NCBI GenBank assembly: GCA_016214985.1
Contig: JACRMM010000015.1
Coordinates: 62,001-126,000 of the forward strand
Reading direction: 5' to 3'
DNA: 64,000 nt
From: Deltaproteobacteria bacterium
Lineage (GTDB): Bacteria > Desulfobacterota > Deferrisomatia > Deferrisomatales > JACRMM01
Position numbers and translations under genes: made by a program. Shown here in pieces: positions 50,749 to 58,853 of the stretch. The number at the start of each line of letters is the position of its first letter. Within the stretch, counting starts at the first letter, position 1. The notes beneath the pieces were generated by a model. The model saw only the letters and a list, made by a program, of their open reading frames with translations. It made no database searches and was not told where the DNA came from.

Positions 50749-51843
50749 ATGAATCATTCCAGATGGCTCTCCCCCCTGGCGGCCACGGTCCTGATCCTGA
50801 TCGGCCTGTTCCTTCTGGGACTGGGGTGCCGGAATCTTTGGCGCGCCTTCGCCAGCCCCAGCTCCGGCTGGCCCGTCGCTGCCGGCACCATCCGAAGTTC
50901 GGCGGTCGAGGAGTATCGCACCGGCAGTTCGACCTCGCGCAACCGGACCCTCACGTTCTGGGCCTCCATCGTCTTCGAGTACAGCGTGAACGGCCAGAAG
51001 TACACCTCCGGTACGGTCTCTCAGGGGCAGTCCGGCGGCTCCGCGGACTCATCCGAAGCCGAGCTGCTGCACCTGCGCTATCCGAAGGGCGCGGCCGTCG
51101 CCGTTCACTACGATCCCGCCGACCCGTCCATCGCTGTGCTGGAGCCCGGCAGCTCGTCCGACCTGTTCTGGCCCCCAGGGCTTGGGCTGATGTTCCTGGC
51201 GCCCGGGATCGCCTTCTGGATGGTGCGCGGGTCGCACGCCGCCGAGAATGGCTGGGTGTACCTGTGCGGCGATCTGATCGCGGCCGGTGTCGGTATCGCC
51301 GGCGCGGCCATGCTGGCCACCGGAGTGGGAGACCTCAGGCGCGCCTGGGACAGCCGGCGCTGGCCGGTCACCCCCGGAGTCATGGTGTGCTCGCCACAGG
51401 GTCCGGAGAATTCCACCGTGCAAGAGGAGGAGGAGAGAGACGCGCAGAGAACGGCAACCGGTGGGGCGAGCCGCAGCACCGGCCTGGTGTACGAATATGA
51501 GGTCAACGGCCGGACGCACTATGGCAGAGTGTGGCGGTGGGGGGGGCTGTCGCCGTCCAACCTCCAGAGCGACCCGGAACGTGCCCGGCGTTACGCCGTC
51601 GGCCAACCGGTTCAGGTCGCCTATCCCCCGGACCACCCCGACCTCGCGGTGCTGGAGCCCGGTGTCTCTTCCGACGCCTATTGGATTCCGGCGCTGGGAG
51701 CGTTTCTGCTGTTGGCGGGGCTCGCGATGGGCCTGTTCGCCATCCCGGCCCTGGCACGTATTCGCGTCTCGGTCGCACCGGAGGCTGAGGGGTGGCTGCG
51801 CAGGATGCAGGAGCGCGAAAACAGAAGCGGACGCCCAAGGTGA
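50749..51843 (+). CDS. Membrane protein with two DUF3592 domains
   Basis: A 364-residue protein: N-terminal membrane helix (LAATVLILIGLFLLGLGCRN), a DUF3592 domain (GWPVAAGTIRSS ... FEYSVNGQKYTSG ... VHYDPADPSIAVLEPG), two central helices, a second DUF3592 domain (RRWPVTPGVMVCS ... YEYEVNGRTHYGRV ... VAYPPDHPDLAVLEPG) and a final helix. The tandem duplication is evident from the repeated motifs. Function unknown. ATG 50749 has AAGGG six bases upstream; an in-frame ATG lies six bases earlier. Confidence 0.85.
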   Translation: MNHSRWLSPLAATVLILIGLFLLGLGCRNLWRAFASPSSGWPVAAGTIRSSAVEEYRTGSSTSRNRTLTFWASIVFEYSVNGQKYTSGTVSQGQSGGSADSSEAELLHLRYPKGAAVAVHYDPADPSIAVLEPGSSSDLFWPPGLGLMFLAPGIAFWMVRGSHAAENGWVYLCGDLIAAGVGIAGAAMLATGVGDLRRAWDSRRWPVTPGVMVCSPQGPENSTVQEEEERDAQRTATGGASRSTGLVYEYEVNGRTHYGRVWRWGGLSPSNLQSDPERARRYAVGQPVQVAYPPDHPDLAVLEPGVSSDAYWIPALGAFLLLAGLAMGLFAIPALARIRVSVAPEAEGWLRRMQERENRSGRPR

Positions 51844-52163
51844 CGTCCCTCTCGCATTGAGTATTCTCGCGCCGGCTGTGATCGCGAAGCTTCCCGTCGT
51901 CTGTTCCAGGAACGATTCCCCCGCGAAACGTGCGCCCGGGGGCACGCTCCCTCTCGCCGCACGTCACGCCGGTCGGGGACGTACTCGAAGCTTCGCGAGT
52001 CGGCCGGAATCGGACTGGCTCCACAAGCTCGACGAGGGCCCGGACCATCGTCCTCGTGGTCTCCCGAGGGTCGTGCCGGGTGTCGTCCCGGGTTGCCGGC
52101 GGGCGGCGGCTGTGCTATCCAGGTCCCACGCGCGCGAACCTGCGGTGCGGGAGGAGAGGGACC
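51844..52163. other. Intergenic region without a gene
   Basis: About 320 bases. A 10-bp inverted repeat GCGAAGCTTC (51884-51893) and GAAGCTTCGC (51987-51996) is present, and a short C/G hairpin near 51929-51946. I see no promoter or gene that I would support. Confidence 0.5.
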
Positions 52164-52547
52164 GTGGCGATGGTGGAGGCGATTCGCCTCAAACGGGTGC
52201 AGTTCGAGGTCCTGGCCGGGAACCCTCCGGAGAGCCAGATCGCGTGCGAGATCCGCGCCCACGCCCGCGATGAGGGGGAGGGCCGGGCCTCGGTGCTCCT
52301 GGTGGCCCGGTTCTTCGAGAGTCACCCCAACCCGCCGTTTCGTCTGGACCTGTCCGTCGAGGGGATCTTCCGGCTCGAGCCGGGGGAGACCACGGAGGCG
52401 CTGGCCAAGGGGCCCGGGCCCTCCGTGCTGTTCCCCTATCTGAAGAACGAGGCGGCGCTTCTCACGGTGAGGGCTGGCCTCCCGCCCATGGTCCTCCCAC
52501 CGCTCGCCGTGGCGCCGCCGGTCTCTCTCCGGGAGGGCCTCAATTGA
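52164..52547 (+). CDS. SecB-like chaperone domain protein
   Basis: A 127-residue protein whose strands match the SecB fold: PPFRLDLSVEGIFRLEPGE in the middle and LFPYLKNEAALLTVRAGLPP then MVLPPLAV at the C-terminus, the region that defines SecB proteins. It starts at GTG 52164, seven bases after GAGGAG. SecB normally keeps preproteins unfolded for SecA; here the gene is followed at a TTGA overlap by a hybrid histidine kinase, so it may instead hold a signalling partner. It is shorter than E. coli SecB (155). Confidence 0.75.
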   Translation: MAMVEAIRLKRVQFEVLAGNPPESQIACEIRAHARDEGEGRASVLLVARFFESHPNPPFRLDLSVEGIFRLEPGETTEALAKGPGPSVLFPYLKNEAALLTVRAGLPPMVLPPLAVAPPVSLREGLN

Positions 52548-54157
52548 GTGGTGACGTGACGCACGCCTGCGTTGCCTCGGGGGTCTGCGCCCTGCTCCAG
52601 TCCAAGCGGCAGGAGATCCAGGAGGAGTACGTCCGGGTGCTCCGGGACGAGATCGGGCCGCACTACTCCCTTCGCCCCGTCGAAGAGCTGCGCGACACCA
52701 CCCGGAGCTCGGTGGCCGCGTACTTTGCGATCCTCTGCGCCGACGACTGGGGCCCCATGGAGTCCTTCGTCGAGGAGATCGCCGAACGCCGCTTCCCCCT
52801 TCGGTTCCCGCTGTCCGAGGTCCAGAAGGCGTTCGCGGCCTTTCGCGACATCTGCGTCCCGTGCCTGACCGAGCAGTTCCGGGGCGAGAAGCTCGACACC
52901 GCCCTCGCGATCCTGGATCGGACCGTGGACCGCGCCATCAACCTCTTCAGCGATACCTACCAGCGGCTACACCTGGAGGAGATCCGGAAGACCGCGGACG
53001 AGCTCGCCGAGGCCCACCGCCGGCTCCAGGCCCAGTACGAGGAGGTCGCCGAGGCGGCACGGATCAAGTCCCAGTTCTTCGCCAACATGAGCCACGAGCT
53101 GCGCAGTCCGATGAACTCGATCATCGGGTACACGGAACTCCTGCTCGACGGCATCGACGGCCCGGTGGCCCCCGAGCAACGTCAGAGCCTCCTGAAGATC
53201 CTCGCCAACTCCCGCTACCTCCTGAAGCTGATCAACGACGTGCTCGACCTGTCGAAGATCGAGGCCGGCAAGGTGGAGCTGCAGCCTCGGCCATTCGATG
53301 TCTCTGAGCTCGTCCGAGAGGCCTTCGACGCCGTCGAGCCTCTGGCCTTCCGCAAGAGGCTCGCCCTTCGTTCGCGGGTCGCCGAGGACGTCGGCGTCGT
53401 CACGGCCGACACGGACAAGCTCAAGCAAGTGCTGATCAACCTGTTCTCCAACGCTGTAAAGTTCACCGCCGAGGGGGAGGTCGTCTGTTCGGTGCGCCGC
53501 GACGGGGATCAGCTCACCGTGGACGTCACGGACACCGGCATCGGGATCCGGCCCGAGGACCAGGAGCGGATCTTTCACAAGTTCTTCCAGGTCGAATCCG
53601 CGCTCGGCCGGGACCACAAGGGAAGCGGCCTCGGGCTCCCGCTCTCCCGCATGCTGGTGGAGCTGATGGGAGGCCGCCTGGAGGTCGAGAGCGAGCCCGG
53701 GAAGGGGAGTCGCTTCACCTTTACGGTGCCCGAACTGCGCGTCGCACCAGGGCCCGGGGAAGCGCCCTCCCGCGAGGGGGGCCGGCCGCGCGTGCTCGTC
53801 ATCGAGGACGATCCCTCCGCCCTCGAGCTCCTCCGCAAGCTCATCGAGGCCGCCGGCATGGAGGTCCTGGTGGCGAGCGGGGGGACCGAGGGGCTTCAGG
53901 CGGCGAGGCGCGAGCGACCCTCTGTGGTGACGCTGGACCTCCTCATGCCCCACGTCGACGGGTGGCAGGTCCTCGCCGAGCTGAAGGCGGATCCGGAGAC
54001 GCGCAGCATTCCGGTCGTCATCGTGTCGTGCCTGGATCGCCGAGAGGAGGGGCTTCGGCGGGGCGCCGCTGCCTTCGTCGTGAAGCCGATCGTCCGGGAG
54101 GACTTCATCCGCACCTTGCGGCTTGTGACCGGCGCAGGGTCAGGAGCCGCGCCGTGA
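52544..54157 (+). CDS. Hybrid sensor histidine kinase with RsbRD-like N-terminus
   Basis: A 537-residue cytoplasmic kinase. Residues 1-145 are a helical globin-like region resembling RsbRD N-terminal sensors (SLRPVEELRDTTRSSVAAYF, FPLSEVQKAFAAFRDICVP). A short coiled coil leads to HisKA with His184 (NMSHELRSPMNSIIGYTELL), HATPase (N box INLFSNAVKFTAEG, G boxes DTGIGIRPED and GSGLGLPLS) and a C-terminal receiver with phosphoacceptor Asp near 465 (VVTLDLLMPHVDGW). The start is TTG overlapping the upstream stop, six bases after GGAGGG. No membrane segment, so it senses a cytoplasmic signal. Confidence 0.93.
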   Translation: MSGDVTHACVASGVCALLQSKRQEIQEEYVRVLRDEIGPHYSLRPVEELRDTTRSSVAAYFAILCADDWGPMESFVEEIAERRFPLRFPLSEVQKAFAAFRDICVPCLTEQFRGEKLDTALAILDRTVDRAINLFSDTYQRLHLEEIRKTADELAEAHRRLQAQYEEVAEAARIKSQFFANMSHELRSPMNSIIGYTELLLDGIDGPVAPEQRQSLLKILANSRYLLKLINDVLDLSKIEAGKVELQPRPFDVSELVREAFDAVEPLAFRKRLALRSRVAEDVGVVTADTDKLKQVLINLFSNAVKFTAEGEVVCSVRRDGDQLTVDVTDTGIGIRPEDQERIFHKFFQVESALGRDHKGSGLGLPLSRMLVELMGGRLEVESEPGKGSRFTFTVPELRVAPGPGEAPSREGGRPRVLVIEDDPSALELLRKLIEAAGMEVLVASGGTEGLQAARRERPSVVTLDLLMPHVDGWQVLAELKADPETRSIPVVIVSCLDRREEGLRRGAAAFVVKPIVREDFIRTLRLVTGAGSGAAP

Positions 54158-54687
54158 GGGCTGCGGTACCGACCGCCTTCGGTGCCGGCGAGCTCGAGGC
54201 CCTGGCACAGGCCACGGAGCGGGCCCGGGAGATGATCGGGCAATACTTCGCCCTGCCGGACCGTTGGTTCGAGTGGACGAGCCACGAGGTGTGCACGCTC
54301 CGGGATCTGCGGCAGGCGGAGATCCTCGGCGAGGGGCGACTCGCCCAGATTCGCCGGCTCCACCGCGTGCTCGAGGAGGGCGCCGGCCGCATCCTTCGCT
54401 GCGAGGTCGTCTGCCCCCACTACCGGATCTGCCTGCAGGACCACAACATCCTGGGGCGGCTGCGGTGCCGGGCGGATCTTTCCTCCGTGGACCTCCTGAC
54501 CTGGGTGCTCTCTCACGAGTACGTGCACCTGGTCAGGTTCCAGCGCCTCGATACCCCGTACCACGCGGCCGGCGAGGCGGCGGCCGTCGAGGAGGCGCGG
54601 GTGAGCGACATCGTGAGGGGGATCCTCTCCCGCCTCGGGCCCCCCTCGCTGCGCCGCGCCTCTGGCGACGCTCCCGTCGCCTGCTGA
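54154..54687 (+). CDS. Putative HExxH protein coupled to the histidine kinase
   Basis: A 177-residue protein from GTG 54154, which overlaps the kinase stop (GTGA). A zinc-protease-like HEYVH lies in TWVLSHEYVHLVRFQRL, with a downstream Glu-rich AAAVEEARVSDIVRGI that could supply the third ligand. A CEVVCPHYRICLQDHNILG segment has a pair of cysteines. The family is not recognised. Coupled expression suggests it acts in the kinase's pathway, possibly as a protease or metal-dependent sensor. Confidence 0.75.
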   Translation: MRAAVPTAFGAGELEALAQATERAREMIGQYFALPDRWFEWTSHEVCTLRDLRQAEILGEGRLAQIRRLHRVLEEGAGRILRCEVVCPHYRICLQDHNILGRLRCRADLSSVDLLTWVLSHEYVHLVRFQRLDTPYHAAGEAAAVEEARVSDIVRGILSRLGPPSLRRASGDAPVAC

Positions 54688-54706
54688 AAGGCGTTCGGCG
54701 CGCCGG

Positions 54707-55924
54707 TCACGGCCAGGGCTGGATCTCGGCGTGGATGCGCTGGAACTCGGCGTGAATCCGACGAAAGAGTTCCAGGTACTGGGGGTCGAAGTGGCGGCCG
54801 GGGTCGATGCGCGCATCCCCGTTGAACAGCACCTCGCAGGCCTTTTCGTGGCTGAAGGACGGCTTGTAGGGCCGCTCGGACCGCAGTGCCTCATAGACGT
54901 CGACGATCTTGACCAGGCGCGCCTCCCGGGGGATGTCGTGCCCGGCCAGGCCCCTGGGGTAGCCGGAGCCGTCCCAGTTTTCGTGGTGGCCCGAGGCGAT
55001 GCGGCGGGCCACCGCGAGGCGCGGGGAGGTGCCGATGATCTTCTCCCCCTGCAGGGTGTGCTCCCGCATGAGGGCCTCCTCCTGTGGCGAGAGGGGGCAG
55101 GGCTTCTGGAGCAGCTCGCGAGGGGTGTGGATCTTTCCCACGTCGTGGAGCTGCGCCGAGTAGGCGATGACTCGCGCTTCGTCGTCGCCGAGGCCCGCGG
55201 CGCGGGCGAGGGCCTCGGCGTGCCGGCTCACGCGGAGGATGTGGCCCCCCGTGACCTCGTCGTTGACTTCGCTGGCGCGGGCGAGGGCGCCCACGAGGTT
55301 CAGGAAGGCCTCCTCCACCTGGCCGACTCGGGAGGCCAGGGTCCACAGGGCGCCCAGGGTGACCGACAGGGCGGCGAGTACCTGCGCTTCGTAGCGGCTG
55401 GCCCGGCTCGGATAGTTGAGGGCGACGATGGCTCCGGGGCGATCCCCGGTGATCCGGTACGCGATGAAGTTGCGGACCGCGCCGCCGACGGCCCCGCGAA
55501 CCTCGGGGTGGAAGAGGGCCTGGTAGGCCGCCTCGTCGGGTTCGTCCTCGGCGTTCGACACCTCGAGCGATGCGGCGCCCCGCGTGATGGCCGGGAACTC
55601 CGCCGCGGAGAACCGAAACGGCCCGGCGGCCGGCTCGTAGCCCTCGGGCGAGAGCGCGTAGACGGTCGCGGTGGAGTCGATGGCCGCATTGTGGGCGAGG
55701 ACGACGTGGGACGGCGCCCAGGTGCCCAGACCCCGTTCGCCGAGCGTCATCTCGTCCATCGCCTGCAGGACGAGGGCGTCCTGGTCCGGCAGCGAAGGGC
55801 ACTCCCGGCACAGCTCCTCCAGGGCACGGTCGGTCACGGTGAGCAGGTCGAGAGTCTGACGAAAGGCGAGGTGGCAGAGGTCCTGCCCCCTCTGGGAGCG
55901 GACCCGCACCTTGTGGTGCCTCAT
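54707..55924 (-). CDS. HD-GYP cyclic-di-GMP phosphodiesterase
   Basis: A 405-residue protein with a GAF-like N-terminal domain (about 30-190) and a C-terminal HD-GYP domain: VSRHAEALARAAG, YSAQLHDVGKI, SGHHENWDGSGYPRGLAG and VDVYEALRSERPYK. All metal ligands and the GYP motif are present, so cleavage of c-di-GMP is expected. It is convergent with the HExxH gene. Confidence 0.93.
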   Translation of the reverse strand: MRHHKVRVRSQRGQDLCHLAFRQTLDLLTVTDRALEELCRECPSLPDQDALVLQAMDEMTLGERGLGTWAPSHVVLAHNAAIDSTATVYALSPEGYEPAAGPFRFSAAEFPAITRGAASLEVSNAEDEPDEAAYQALFHPEVRGAVGGAVRNFIAYRITGDRPGAIVALNYPSRASRYEAQVLAALSVTLGALWTLASRVGQVEEAFLNLVGALARASEVNDEVTGGHILRVSRHAEALARAAGLGDDEARVIAYSAQLHDVGKIHTPRELLQKPCPLSPQEEALMREHTLQGEKIIGTSPRLAVARRIASGHHENWDGSGYPRGLAGHDIPREARLVKIVDVYEALRSERPYKPSFSHEKACEVLFNGDARIDPGRHFDPQYLELFRRIHAEFQRIHAEIQPWP

Positions 55925-55990
55925 GGGCGGCCTCGGCGGAACTCCGTGTGCATCGGCGTGCAGTCTACGGGCTCAGCCGAAAGGTTCAAC

Positions 55991-56539
55991 ATGAAACTCC
56001 TCCTCCATACCTGTTGCGGGCCGTGTGCGATCGTACCCCTCCGCGGGTTCCGGGCCGAGGGCGCGGAGGTGTTCGGTTTCTTCGGAAATCCGAACATCCA
56101 CCCCTTCACCGAGTGGGAACGCCGCCGTGACGCCCTGGGCGCGCTGGCCGAGGCGGAGGGCCTTCGCCTTCTCCCCGATGCGGCCTACGACCCGCTGGAG
56201 TGGTTGCGGGCCGTGGCGTTTCGCGAAGGGGAGCGGTGCCGGATCTGCTACCACGTGAGGCTTCGCCACACGGCACACCTCGCGCGGCGGGGGCGCTTCG
56301 GCGCCTTCTCCACGACGCTCCTCTACAGCAAGTTCCAACGCCACGAGCTCATCCGGGAGATCGGGGAGGCGGTGGCGAGCGAGATCGGGGTGCGGTTCCT
56401 GTACCGCGACTGGCGGGTAGGCTGGGACGAGGGCGTCCAGGCCTCTCGGGCGTTAGGGCTGTATCGACAGCAGTACTGCGGCTGCCTGCTGAGCGAGCAG
56501 GAGCGGTTTGCCCCTCCCGCGAAACGGCGGAGCCCGTGA
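55991..56539 (+). CDS. queH: Epoxyqueuosine reductase QueH
   Basis: A 182-residue QueH carrying out the last step of queuosine tRNA modification. Cluster-binding cysteines are LLLHTCCGPCAIVPL and QQYCGCLLSEQ with CRICYHVRL between, as expected for the cobalamin-independent enzyme. The next gene overlaps it by four bases. Confidence 0.93.
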   Translation: MKLLLHTCCGPCAIVPLRGFRAEGAEVFGFFGNPNIHPFTEWERRRDALGALAEAEGLRLLPDAAYDPLEWLRAVAFREGERCRICYHVRLRHTAHLARRGRFGAFSTTLLYSKFQRHELIREIGEAVASEIGVRFLYRDWRVGWDEGVQASRALGLYRQQYCGCLLSEQERFAPPAKRRSP

Positions 56540-56748
56540 CCGGGCTCGGCAGGGCGTTGGTGCTCCTGGGGCTGTGCCTCGTCGCTGCCGGGGTCCTGGT
56601 GACCGTGCTCGGGAAGATCCCCTTCCTCGGGCGCCTGCCCGGCGATCTCGTGGTGCGAAGGCCCGGGTTCACGTTCTACTTTCCCCTGGGGACGTCCATC
56701 GTGGTGTCGCTCCTGCTCTCGCTGCTCCTCTGGCTCCTGCGGCGTTAG
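56536..56748 (+). CDS. DUF2905 small membrane protein
   Basis: A 70-residue protein with two membrane segments (ALVLLGLCLVAAGVLVTVLG and TSIVVSLLLSLLLWLLRR) around the family motif GKIPFLGRLPGDLVV. GTG start overlaps the queH stop. Function unknown. Confidence 0.9.
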   Translation: MTGLGRALVLLGLCLVAAGVLVTVLGKIPFLGRLPGDLVVRRPGFTFYFPLGTSIVVSLLLSLLLWLLRR

Positions 56749-56751
56749 TCC

Positions 56752-57558
56752 GTGGCCGGCCCGACCTCTCGCCGAAACCCCCGCATCCGATGGCTCCGCA
56801 GGCTCGCGGAGGATTCGCGCGCGCGGCGGGCCGAGGGGCTCTGGGTCGTGGAGGGCGTGCGGATGGCCGAGGAGGTGCTGCGCGAAGGACTCGCGGCGCG
56901 CCTCTGGGTGCTCGCCGAGGGCTGGGGCGAGGGCGACGCCCGGGCCGCGGCCGTGCGGCAGGCGCTGAGCGGCCGGGGCGACGAGGTGCTCGAGGTGGGG
57001 CCCGGACTGCTGCGGGAGGTCTCGGACACCGAGGCGCCGCAAGGCGTGCTCGTTGTCGTGGAGGCTCCGCGGTGGACCCCGGGCGACGCGCTCCGGGGAG
57101 CGGGCCCTGCCGTCCTCCTGGATCGGCTGCAGGACCCCGGAAACCTCGGGACCCTCGCGCGGTCTGCCGAGGCGGCCGGGGCGTCGGGCATTCTTCTCGG
57201 GCCGGGATGCGTGGATCCGGGGAACCCCAAGGCCCTGCGGGCCTCGGCGGGTTCCCTCCTTCGGCTTCCGGTGGCCTTCTGCGCCGACCCGGCGTTGGCT
57301 GTGCGCCAGGCAGGGCGCCTTGTGGCGGCGACCTCCGGCCGGGGTGGGGTTTCCTACGCGAGCGTGGACCTCACAGGGCCCCTGGCGCTGCTCGTCGGCC
57401 AGGAAGGCTCGGGCCTCGCGCCCGAGCTCGAGCGGGCCGCCGATCTCGTCCTGACGATCCCCATGGCGGGTGCGGCCGAGTCGCTCAACGCGGCCACGGC
57501 CGCCGCGGTCATCTTGTTCGAGTCGGCCCGCCAGCGGGGCCCCCGCTCGACGGGCTAG
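56752..57558 (+). CDS. SpoU/TrmH-family rRNA methyltransferase
   Basis: A 268-residue protein with an N-terminal substrate-binding domain (ARRAEGLWVVEGVRMAEEVL) and a SPOUT domain: LLDRLQDPGNLGTLARSAEA, LLVGQEGSGLAPE and IPMAGAAESLNAATAAAVIL. It methylates ribose 2'-O in 23S rRNA or tRNA. Starts with GTG three bases after DUF2905. Confidence 0.92.
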   Translation: MAGPTSRRNPRIRWLRRLAEDSRARRAEGLWVVEGVRMAEEVLREGLAARLWVLAEGWGEGDARAAAVRQALSGRGDEVLEVGPGLLREVSDTEAPQGVLVVVEAPRWTPGDALRGAGPAVLLDRLQDPGNLGTLARSAEAAGASGILLGPGCVDPGNPKALRASAGSLLRLPVAFCADPALAVRQAGRLVAATSGRGGVSYASVDLTGPLALLVGQEGSGLAPELERAADLVLTIPMAGAAESLNAATAAAVILFESARQRGPRSTG

Positions 57559-57699
57559 CCAGCCCGCCTCCCCCCTCCGTTCGGCCCCCCGGCACTCCCC
57601 TCCACGTCGCGTCGCAGGTGAACGTCCGGCCGCAGTCGCCCCAATCCTCTGGGGAGAGGGAAAAAATCTTCCGCTGCCGGAAAGCCCTGTGGCGTGTTT

Positions 57700-57727
57700 T
57701 TGACACATCTCCGCCATCGGCTACAGT
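57700..57727 (+). promoter_or_regulatory. Promoter of the BTAD regulator gene
   Basis: A perfect -35 TTGACA (57700-57705), a 16-base spacer and -10 TACAGT (57722-57727), about 45 bases ahead of the start codon. Confidence 0.6.
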
Positions 57728-57769
57728 GCCTCCGACGCGACCGCTTCGGAGAGGCACGAGGAACTGCCC

Positions 57770-58699
57770 ATGGGCCTTCACATCCGCTTGTTCGGGAGCA
57801 TGTGTGTGAGCCTCGCCGCCGGGGAGCCCCCGGTGCCCCTGGGGCGCACGGCGCGCTCGTTGCTCGCCTTCCTCCTCGTGCACCGCCACCGTCTCCACGC
57901 GAGGGAGAGCTTGTCGGGCGTGTTCTGGGGCGACGCGTCCGAGGAGCGAGCGCGCAGTTGCCTGAGCACGGCACTGTGGCGACTGCGGCAGGTGCTGGAG
58001 CCTCCGGGCGTCGCCCGGGGTTCGTGCCTGGTGACGACCCCGACCGGCGATGTCGGCTTCCGCCGGTCCCCGGACCACTGGCTCGACGTGGCGACCTTTG
58101 AGGAGCAGGTGACGCGGGTCACCTCTCGCCCGTTTCACGCCGCCGAGCCGGACCATGCGCGGGGACTGGAGGAGGCGCTCGCCCTGTACGTGGGCGACCT
58201 TCTCGAAGGCCTGTACGACGACTGGGCCCTGCAGGAGCGCGAACGCCTGCGCTCGATGCACGTGGAGAGCCTCGTGTGGCTCCTGCGCTACCACGGGTAC
58301 TTCGGTGCGTATGAGCGGGCGATCGGCTTCGGGCAGGAAGCGCTGCGTTGCGAGCCGACCCGCGAGGAGGTGCACCGGGAGTTGATGCGCCTGCACCTGG
58401 AGGCCGGGCATCGGACCCTGGCGGCCCGTCAGTACGAGGCCTGCCGGCGGGCACTGGACCGGTACCTGGGAGCCGAACCCGCGGACGCGACACGGGCCCT
58501 CTACGAAAGCGCGGTGCGTCCGGCGTGGTCGCCCGTGGCCGGCGGACCTCCGGCAACGGCGGGGGCGGGTGAGCTCGTCGATCACCTCTCTGCAGCGGTC
58601 CGCCGGTTCGAGGAGGCCCGGGGCGAGCTCCAGCGGGTGCTGGAGTTGGTCTCGTCTGCCGCGGCCAACGCGTCGCCGGTACCCAAACGGGTAAATTGA
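57770..58699 (+). CDS. SARP-type transcriptional activator with BTAD domain
   Basis: A 309-residue regulator. Residues 1-95 form an OmpR-type winged helix (IRLFGSMCVSLAAGEPPVPL, SLLAFLLVHRHRLHARESL, ALWRLRQVLEPPG). Residues about 100-250 are the all-helical BTAD domain (LYVGDLLEGLYDDWALQERE, YGAYERAIGFGQEAL-like repeats, AARQYEACRRALDRYLG). A short coiled coil ends the protein. SARPs bind heptameric direct repeats about 11 bp apart; exactly such an array lies just after this gene and before the tail genes, so it likely activates them. Confidence 0.9.
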   Translation: MGLHIRLFGSMCVSLAAGEPPVPLGRTARSLLAFLLVHRHRLHARESLSGVFWGDASEERARSCLSTALWRLRQVLEPPGVARGSCLVTTPTGDVGFRRSPDHWLDVATFEEQVTRVTSRPFHAAEPDHARGLEEALALYVGDLLEGLYDDWALQERERLRSMHVESLVWLLRYHGYFGAYERAIGFGQEALRCEPTREEVHRELMRLHLEAGHRTLAARQYEACRRALDRYLGAEPADATRALYESAVRPAWSPVAGGPPATAGAGELVDHLSAAVRRFEEARGELQRVLELVSSAAANASPVPKRVN

Positions 58700-58721
58700 A
58701 TGACCGATCGGTTCTAATCGC

Positions 58722-58776
58722 GATCGGTGACGGATCGGTGACGCGGCGGTGACGCCGCAGTGACGGGAGCGTGAGA
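58722..58776 (+). promoter_or_regulatory. Five direct repeats at 11-bp spacing (SARP-type operator)
   Basis: GGTGAC at 58726, GGTGAC at 58737, GGTGAC at 58748, AGTGAC at 58759 and CGTGAG at 58770: five six-base boxes exactly 11 bases apart, one DNA turn each. They lie 78 bases before the first tail gene and directly after the BTAD regulator. No clear -10 is visible downstream, as is common for SARP-dependent promoters. Confidence 0.8.
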
Positions 58777-58853
58777 CGCTCGCAGAGGTACCCGCGGCTC
58801 CTTCCGGGGCTCACGGGGTTCGCAACGGGGCAGTCGCTCGGCAGGAGGGGTTC

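Noticed and set aside
51884-51996. 10-bp inverted repeat GCGAAGCTTC/GAAGCTTCGC as transposon ends
   Set aside because: Only 113 bp apart with no enclosed gene or target duplication; the arms share a palindromic AAGCTT core, so chance is likely.
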